Part shown: one piece after another, positions 58,941 through 64,000 of the stretch
How positions within the stretch are numbered: the stretch's first letter is position 1
Layout of the letters: each line of letters starts with the position of its first letter
Assembly: GCF_003967515.1 (NCBI RefSeq)
Contig: NZ_BIFQ01000002.1
Location: 496,001 to 560,000, forward strand
Direction of reading: 5' to 3'
From: Dictyobacter aurantiacus
GTDB taxonomy: Bacteria; Chloroflexota; Ktedonobacteria; Ktedonobacterales; Ktedonobacteraceae
Length of the DNA stretch: 64,000 nucleotides
The notes under the pieces: model-generated
Told to the model about the DNA's origin: nothing
Seen by the model: the letters and a program-made list of their open reading frames with translations, nothing else
The model's database searches: none
Program-made: the position numbers and the translations under genes

Positions 58941-59417
58941 TCAATGAAAAAGCTCTTCAATTCCAATAGGGATGGAACAGTTCAATAAAGGCCAACCAGA
59001 GCAGTGGCTGAGTGTCATACTGATCACAATAACCATAACTGGTGCCAGGATACCGATCACGGAGAAGCCAAGCCCCCAGTTAGCCCGTATTCTGTGGGTA
59101 AATGATTTGCGACCAAACAGGGATAAGAGAAGACCAATAAGTGCGAATGGTGGACTGAAGAGATAGATAAAATTGACAAAGAAAAAACTGACCGCGCCGA
59201 AGACATATCCGGCAGTGGCCAGTCCTGCATATGGATCTGGTACGGGTTTCTGCTCACCAGCGTTTGCCCTGATCGATTGGAGACTCACGCCCCAAAACGT
59301 TATCATTGCTGACGTCCACATAGGGATGCTCACAGAGGGAAAATCATGATAGACACATGCACCCAATACGAAGACTACAATAACAATTGCAAAAGTGAAG
59401 AGTACTTGTCTTTTCAT
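58941..59417 (-). CDS. Small uncharacterised membrane protein (DUF4190-like)
   Basis: A 158-residue protein with four helices: ~6-24, 30-50, 68-92 and 110-135. The middle part, GLATAGYVFGAVSFFFVNF, followed by a short loop and a second helix with basic residues (LFGRKSFTHRIR), resembles the DUF4190 arrangement. The first helix may act as a lipoprotein-like signal (VLGAC). ATG 59417 is used; the TTG two codons upstream is possible and neither has ideal ribosome spacing. It is lower in GC than its neighbours. Confidence 0.55.
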   Translation of the reverse strand: MKRQVLFTFAIVIVVFVLGACVYHDFPSVSIPMWTSAMITFWGVSLQSIRANAGEQKPVPDPYAGLATAGYVFGAVSFFFVNFIYLFSPPFALIGLLLSLFGRKSFTHRIRANWGLGFSVIGILAPVMVIVISMTLSHCSGWPLLNCSIPIGIEELFH

Positions 59418-59661
59418 CGGCAATCTGGCGCTTCTTACCTCCCTGTTTGCACATATAATATAGAAAATAGAAGCGCTACTCCTGTTCGTCGTATTTTTCT
59501 TAAAGATGAGTATATCAGAAGCGTTTTGAATAAGCGAGCAGTAATACGCATTAATCCAGGACGATATAGTGATTATTTTGTGATGTCCTCAACTGGTTTG
59601 TGAGTCAAATGAGAAGTCTGCACGGCATAGTATCCATATATAGTACAGAAAGGACAAAACC

Positions 59662-60117
59662 ATGCTAGGCGAACTCACCCAGGACCAGATCGATCGCTTA
59701 CTAAGCAGCCAGACCTTCGGGCGCATTGGTATCTCCGATCAGAACAGGGTCTACATCATTCCCATTAACTATATTTTTGACGGCACCTACGTATATGCGC
59801 ACAGCCTACCGGGCAACAAGCTGCAACTGATGCGCAGCCATCCAGAGGTATGCCTGCAGGTAGACAAAATCAAGGACGGCTCAACCTGGCAGAGTGCCCT
59901 GGCCTGGGGCACCTTTCAGGAACTATCGGGAGATGAGGCCGCGAAGGTCTGCCACCAGCTCGGCCGACAGTTCACCAGCCTGATCGCCAGTGGCTACGCC
60001 CTCCACGAGATGCGCGCAAGTGATAATCACGGCATGCCCCGCGCGATCATCATTTACCGCATCAAGCTCAGCGAAAAGACGGGACGCTTTGAACAGCCCG
60101 AAGAGGCCGAAGTCTAG
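59662..60117 (+). CDS. Pyridoxamine 5'-phosphate oxidase-family flavin-barrel protein
   Basis: A 151-residue FMN-binding split barrel. QTFGRIGISDQNRVYIIPIN opens the barrel, followed by YVYAHSLPGNKLQLMRSHPE and VCLQVDKI; the pattern matches the PNPOx-like nitroimidazole-resistance/flavin-reductase group. AGAAAGGAC precedes the ATG at suitable spacing. Members bind FMN, heme or F420 and reduce small organics; here the cofactor is not certain. It is followed by a 1.1-kb repeat-rich gap. Confidence 0.88.
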   Translation: MLGELTQDQIDRLLSSQTFGRIGISDQNRVYIIPINYIFDGTYVYAHSLPGNKLQLMRSHPEVCLQVDKIKDGSTWQSALAWGTFQELSGDEAAKVCHQLGRQFTSLIASGYALHEMRASDNHGMPRAIIIYRIKLSEKTGRFEQPEEAEV

Positions 60118-60191
60118 GCCGCCGGGCTGCCAAATACCATAGAAAGACCCCACCGGGACCGCAAGGACGCGTCCCATCGATCATTACCTAT

Positions 60192-60345
60192 GTAGGTGCG
60201 CCCCTTGCGGGCAATACATTCAACTTAAGGGACCAAAAGCACGGCTTATCATGCCAATGTGAGCTTAAAAGCGTCAGATTGTACGCCTTCTTTTCGCTAA
60301 AGTTGAAAGTATTGCCCGCAAGGGGCAATACTTTCAACTTTAGAG
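60192..60345. repeat. Family D repeats, inverted pair
   Basis: GTAGGTGCGCCCCTTGCGGG with TTCAACTTAAGG at 60192-60230 is followed in inverse by TCGCTAAAGTTGAAAG and TTGCCCGCAAGGGGC at ~60294-60329, then another TACTTTCAACTTTAG. The facing arms can form a large hairpin with an 80-bp loop. It starts 75 bp after the flavin-barrel gene. Confidence 0.75.
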
Positions 60346-60414
60346 CAAGCAACAAGAAAAACGGAGAAGCTTCCCGCAAAGGATGGACGCGTCCCCTCAT
60401 ACGATCATGTCCCC

Positions 60415-60652
60415 GTAGGCGGCATAGGATTGCGGCCTAGTTGACACGCAGAATGCATAAAAGCAGCAATCCGGCCTTGTGCATGCCGCACCCGTTCACG
60501 TACGATATCGTTCCTAAAAAGCGAGAAAAGCGTTCCTATGACCATGCAGAATTCGGCATATCGTACGTCAACAGAGCGGCATGCACAAGGCCGGATTGCT
60601 GCTTTTCAGAAGAAATACCGTATTGGAAAGGCCGCAATCCTATGCCGCCTAC
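60415..60652. repeat. Family A palindromic element, copy 5
   Basis: A 238-bp copy in the same centre orientation as 8010. It shares a left flank (GCAAAGGATGGACGCGTCCC) with copy 2 and a right flank (TCGTGTCAAGGAACG, ATGCTCCACTGG) with copy 1. Around it, 60346-60414 and 60653-60888 are further mixed repeat modules, including a TGCGGGCGCTTGCCGCG piece at ~60742. Confidence 0.9.
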
Positions 60653-60888
60653 AGGGATACCTCTTCGTGTCAAGGAACGTTTCGATGCTCCACTGGACCT
60701 CTCGCGTTTCCTGTTGCCTGTGCTAAATTGAATGTATTGCCCCTTGCGGGCGCTTGCCGCGAAGCTGAGCGCGCACATTCCACCAACAATAACGTCTTTC
60801 CCTACAAGAGCCACATCAACACCAAAGCTTGCCATCCCTTGATTCTTTCTTCTCGGGGAACGGTTCCATGTTTAAAGAGACGTATGCG

Positions 60889-60939
60889 CCGGGGTACGGG
60901 GCCGCTTCGCGCCCAAGCCGGGGCAAGCCCGGCACCTAC
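60889..60939 (-). repeat. Family B GC hairpin repeat, copy 4
   Basis: GGGGTACGGGGCCGCTTCGC, then AAGCCGGGGCAAGCCC and GGCACCTAC. The following 60940-61199 is AT-rich non-coding sequence that should contain the promoter of the secreted protein at 61200. Confidence 0.75.
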
Positions 60940-61199
60940 GACAGGGGCATTTGCGTTTTCATGTTACCTTTCTCTTTGCAAAAAATGGTGGATACCCGAT
61001 CCTGTTCGCCAGGGCTGTTATCGCCATACCGTCTATAAGCGATAAAGAATGTAACAGCGAAAAACATTACGATGCAATGTGCTTCATTTATTGAAAAGCG
61101 TGTTTTAAAATCGCAATTATAATAAAAGAGTGGTGAATAGCATTTCCATCACCACACGTAGATATGTCTTGTATCCTTATTGTGAATAGGAGCGATCAA

Positions 61200-61643
61200 A
61201 TGCGGTATGCTCTTTTTCGTCTGCTTCTGGCGTTGCTCTGTAGTGCTATGCTGATGACATCCGGGGTTGCATTTGCACATGAGCAGCGGCTCCCGCCAGG
61301 CGCATTTTCGCCGGGTCGGTTCCCTCCAGGTCGGTTCCCTCCGGGCAACGTTCAACAGGGCAATTTACAGCAAAATGGCTTTATCATCGTACAAACCCAG
61401 ACATCAATGGTGCCCACCAGCGCTGCCGCGGACCTGGCTGTTACCTGTCCGGCGGGCAGGATCGCCACTGGCGGAGGTGGCGCGATCGGTACTGGTGGCA
61501 TCCAGGGAGGATCAATTACCACGACCGGACCATTTCCCGCCGCCAACTTAAACGATCCCACCGGTTGGCATGTGATTGTGACAAATCTGACGGGTGCCGC
61601 TCAGCCAGTAACAGCCTGGGTCCTGTGCGTACGCACCAGTTAA
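61200..61643 (+). CDS. Small secreted protein with Gly-rich domain
   Basis: A 147-residue exported protein. A signal peptide (~1-26, ending GVAFA) is followed by a short repeat region (SPGRFPPGRFPPGNVQQGNL) and a compact domain with a Cys pair: VTCPAGRIATGGGG ... ITTTGPFPAANLNDPTGWHV ... VTAWVLCV. The pattern of CPAG, then Gly-rich and GWxVxxxN segments, closing with a Cys, occurs in many bacterial secreted or spore-surface proteins of unknown function. AGGAG lies 7 nt before ATG 61200. Confidence 0.7.
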   Translation: MRYALFRLLLALLCSAMLMTSGVAFAHEQRLPPGAFSPGRFPPGRFPPGNVQQGNLQQNGFIIVQTQTSMVPTSAAADLAVTCPAGRIATGGGGAIGTGGIQGGSITTTGPFPAANLNDPTGWHVIVTNLTGAAQPVTAWVLCVRTS

Positions 61644-61665
61644 AATCACTCGATCAAATACACAG

Positions 61666-61716
61666 AAGGCCTGCTAGTTGCTCTATACTCGTAGCTAGCG
61701 GGCATTCTTTTTATTA
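61666..61716 (+). terminator. Terminator after the secreted-protein gene
   Basis: GGCCTGCTAGTTGC pairs imperfectly with the downstream GTAGCTAGCGGGC, followed by ATTCTTTTTATTATT. The T-rich tail and position 25-70 bp after the stop support a terminator. Confidence 0.6.
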
Positions 61717-61910
61717 TTGATGCTGACCTCGACATGAGGTCCGCTTATACATCCATGCTGTCTATGGCGTTGATTATTTGTGGCGACCAATATGTCTAAT
61801 GTAATCGGTTGAGATGGGAGATTTTAGCGCGTATTGGAGAGACGGCTATACATATTGTGGCGAGGTGAGAGATCAGAGCGAGAAACCAGTTCACAAAGGA
61901 GCGATGTACC

Positions 61911-63113
61911 ATGGCTGTATCGACTATAAATCTTTTAGAGCAGGTGCTCAACTACGCCAATCGCGCCAACCCCTATCCGATTTATGCCAGGATGCGCGAG
62001 CATCCGGTCCAGCGACAGGCGGATGGCCGCTATATTGTGAGCAGCTACGCCCTGGTGGATGCGGTCTTCCACAATCCACAGATGAGCGTGGATATGCGCA
62101 AGAGCAACGAGCCGGGCATCCGTTTAGAGCAGGAGGAGCCGCCCTTCGTCTTTCTCGATCCCCCCAAACATGATTGGTTGCGCCAGCTGGTGGCGAGCAA
62201 GTTTACGCCCGGGTTGATCGATAGCATGCAGCCGCGACTGGAGGAGATTGTCGCGGAACTGCTGAACGCGCAGAGCGCCAGTCAGCGCATGGATATCGTG
62301 GATGACCTGGCTTATCCATTGCCGGTGACCGCCATTTGCGAGCTGCTCGGCGTGCCGCGCGCCGACGAACCCAGGTTCCACACCTGGTCCCGCATGCTCA
62401 TCAAGGGCACCCATCTTGGCAAAGATGCCGCCGCCGCGCAAGAGGCCAGACAGGGGAGGGACGCGCTCAACCAGTATATGGGAGAGCTGATCGATAAGCT
62501 GCAGCGCCAGCCGGGTCCCGGACTGCTCTCGGCCATCATTCACGACACTGGCCACGAGAAGCACATGAGTAGAGCCGAGCTAATCACAACGGCTACGCTA
62601 CTGCTGATCGCCGGGCACGAAACCACGGTCAACCTGATCACCAACAGCATGCTCACGCTCCTGCGCCATCCGCAGGCGTTTGAGCTGCTGCGCCGTCAAC
62701 CTGAAGAGGTTCTCCCCAACCTGATCGAGGAGGTGCTGCGCTACGAGCCGCCCGTGCAATTTACGCTGCGCACGCCGCTGATCGATGTCACGCTGGGCGG
62801 GGTGAAGATCCCCAAAGGGGCCATCGTCATGGTCATGACCGCGGCGGCCAACCGCGATCCGGCCCGGTTTGAGAATCCCGATCGCTTTGATCCACAGCGC
62901 CAGAACATCGAGCACTTCGGCTTTGGTGGTGGCATCCACTACTGTCTGGGAGCGCCCCTGGCAAGGCTCGAAACCTATATCGCCCTCAGGTCTCTGGCCC
63001 GGCGCCTGCAGAATCCCAGGCTGCTGCAGGACCCACCACCCTATCGCGAAAGCCCGATCCTGCGTGGCCCCCTCCACCTGCCCATCAGCTTTGAGCGCAT
63101 GAACGTTGTATAG
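61911..63113 (+). CDS. Cytochrome P450
   Basis: A 400-residue soluble bacterial P450. The I-helix motif is LIAGHETTVN (234-239), ExxR is E274-R277 (EEVLRYEPPVQF), and the heme loop is FGFGGGIHYCLGAPLAR with the axial Cys at 345. AAAGGAG precedes the ATG. It lies alone, without a ferredoxin or reductase gene, so it must draw electrons from partners elsewhere. The sequence is of the CYP107/CYP109-like bacterial style, commonly acting on terpenoids, macrolides or fatty acids. Confidence 0.95.
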   Translation: MAVSTINLLEQVLNYANRANPYPIYARMREHPVQRQADGRYIVSSYALVDAVFHNPQMSVDMRKSNEPGIRLEQEEPPFVFLDPPKHDWLRQLVASKFTPGLIDSMQPRLEEIVAELLNAQSASQRMDIVDDLAYPLPVTAICELLGVPRADEPRFHTWSRMLIKGTHLGKDAAAAQEARQGRDALNQYMGELIDKLQRQPGPGLLSAIIHDTGHEKHMSRAELITTATLLLIAGHETTVNLITNSMLTLLRHPQAFELLRRQPEEVLPNLIEEVLRYEPPVQFTLRTPLIDVTLGGVKIPKGAIVMVMTAAANRDPARFENPDRFDPQRQNIEHFGFGGGIHYCLGAPLARLETYIALRSLARRLQNPRLLQDPPPYRESPILRGPLHLPISFERMNVV

Positions 63114-63149
63114 CCGATCGCTGCGCGGCAGGACAGGACAGGAAAGCAG

Positions 63150-64000
63150 TTAGCGTAGATCTGACAGCGGCAGACCCGTGCGGGCAACGACCAGTTCATT
63201 GAGCGCCCGCACCTGCCGCGATGGCTCATCAGCAGGTGCCGTGTGCGAGCTCTCCTCTGTAGATTTCTCTACAGAGCCAGGGAAAACGGTCCAGCGCACG
63301 ATATCACTGACGCTGGACAACTCATACGTCGTCCCCGATGCATTCAAATTTTTATACATAGCAAACAGGCGCGCCTCTTCCCATTTCACCAGGCTACTAC
63401 CCACCTGCGCCCCTTGTTCGGTGACTATTACATTGGGCTTGCTAACTTTGGAGCGCGACCAGAGAAACAGGAGCGCGACCAGCAGGAAAAGAAATATACA
63501 AGCGAACAGGAAATCATAAAATCGATTCCGTGAGATAACAATGAGTATGTCGCTACTCCAGGCACATAGTGCGGAAAGGACGACAAAATATATCACCATC
63601 ATCACAATAATCCTGGCAAGGTGCCAGGTGTTTTGCGTTGCATGGGTGCGCATGGGTATCGTCACAGGCAGACCCAGGGCCGCCGGATTGGCGGTAGGCT
63701 GCTCAATGGCATCCCAGGCATGATCGCCGCTCGCCGCCGCGAAACGGCGTTGCTCGATCCGCCGCCAATAGGAGACGGCCTTTCTATTCGTAACATAGGA
63801 GAAAGCAAATTGCAGCAGAAGAAATAGGAAAAAGACAAGCATCCTGTTCCTGGCTAGAAACTCATCAAAGTGAGAAAATGACAGAAAAAAATCGACCGCA
63901 ATACCCAACAAGAGAAGTACGTAGATAATAGCTGATAACAGGTAAAAAATATTGCTGCGCTGGGATGTCTTTAACTCAGGACTCCCTTTAATAGGACCTG
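63150..64000 (-). CDS. Membrane protein of the 27-29 kb paralogue family (5' end beyond window)
   Basis: The frame stays open from the stop at 63150 to the window edge (at least 282 codons). Upstream of the in-frame TTG at 63911 it still encodes PELKTSQRSNIFYLLSAI, similar to PQLTPQNQSNIKFMLIS in the 28730 gene, so the true start lies outside. It has two N-terminal helices, two central helices (~100-125 and 130-155 from the TTG) and the soluble family domain with VKWEEARLFAMY, YELSSVSDIVRW and RTGLPLSDLR. Confidence 0.75.
   Translation of the reverse strand, partial: GPIKGSPELKTSQRSNIFYLLSAIIYVLLLLGIAVDFFLSFSHFDEFLARNRMLVFFLFLLLQFAFSYVTNRKAVSYWRRIEQRRFAAASGDHAWDAIEQPTANPAALGLPVTIPMRTHATQNTWHLARIIVMMVIYFVVLSALCAWSSDILIVISRNRFYDFLFACIFLFLLVALLFLWSRSKVSKPNVIVTEQGAQVGSSLVKWEEARLFAMYKNLNASGTTYELSSVSDIVRWTVFPGSVEKSTEESSHTAPADEPSRQVRALNELVVARTGLPLSDLR

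Noticed and set aside
60829..61045. Short open frames across the repeat-rich region before 61200
   Set aside because: They run through family B repeat sequence, lack ribosome sites and show no domain similarity.
61911..63113. Natural product gene cluster around the P450
   Set aside because: No synthase, ferredoxin or tailoring genes are adjacent; the P450 lies alone.

Overview
The window looks like a chromosomal accessory segment from a Ktedonobacteria-like member of the Chloroflexota. This is inferred from content, not from a marker gene: two F420-type (DDN family) nitroreductases, a CGNR regulator, several extracytoplasmic-function sigma factors (two with long zinc-ribbon tails, one ECF41, one SigZ), a secreted GH5 cellulase with a CBM2, an orphan form-II CoxL-like molybdoenzyme, moderately high GC, and very many dispersed palindromic intergenic repeats. 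No rRNA, tRNA, CRISPR array, phage module or replication origin was seen.

Layout. 0-5 kb: small dimeric-barrel protein, an uncharacterised protein, a membrane-anchored alpha/beta hydrolase and a secreted cellulase. 5-13 kb: single metabolic or stress genes (membrane protein, AlkZ-like glycosylase, AraC regulator plus RibD-type reductase, metallo-beta-lactamase-fold lactonase, MarR plus epoxide hydrolase, streptomycin-type kinase). 14.8-20 kb: two tandem paralogous cassettes, each a zinc-ribbon-tailed ECF sigma factor followed by an MFS exporter. 20-25 kb: NAD synthetase, DUF4383 protein, Nudix-kinase fusion, alkyltransferase-like protein. 25.4-26.9 kb: a complete IS4-family element inside a dispersed repeat, with an exact 10-bp target duplication. 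27-31 kb: a paralogous membrane-protein family in several states of decay, a CPBP protease and an HTH regulator. 31.5-37.6 kb: GH30 fragment, MaoC, HIT, stand-alone LigD phosphoesterase, TIM-barrel isomerase, aldo/keto reductase, GNAT and quinone-oxidoreductase-like genes. 38-41.3 kb: two copies of a secreted Cys-repeat protein cassette around a DDN reductase and an ECF41 sigma factor. 41.8-52.5 kb: acyl-CoA synthetase, SDRs, CGNR regulator, CoxL-like subunit, methyltransferase, TetR-SDR pair. 53-56.3 kb: an operon of an iron-sulfur/FAD oxidoreductase with two paralogous polytopic membrane proteins. 57-58.7 kb: SigZ plus arsenite methyltransferase. 59-64 kb: a flavin-barrel protein, a secreted protein, a cytochrome P450 and a fourth member of the 27-29 kb membrane family, cut by the window edge.

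The strongest unusual signals are (i) several families of palindromic intergenic elements, often lying directly against stop codons and in at least three genes apparently supplying the TAG; (ii) the duplicated sigma factor-exporter cassettes; (iii) the flavoprotein plus twin membrane protein operon; (iv) the duplicated secreted Cys-repeat cassette; and (v) repeated gene erosion by internal deletion that leaves both ends behind (27.2 kb and 44.6 kb). All functional assignments come from motif recognition in the translated sequence; no database search was run.
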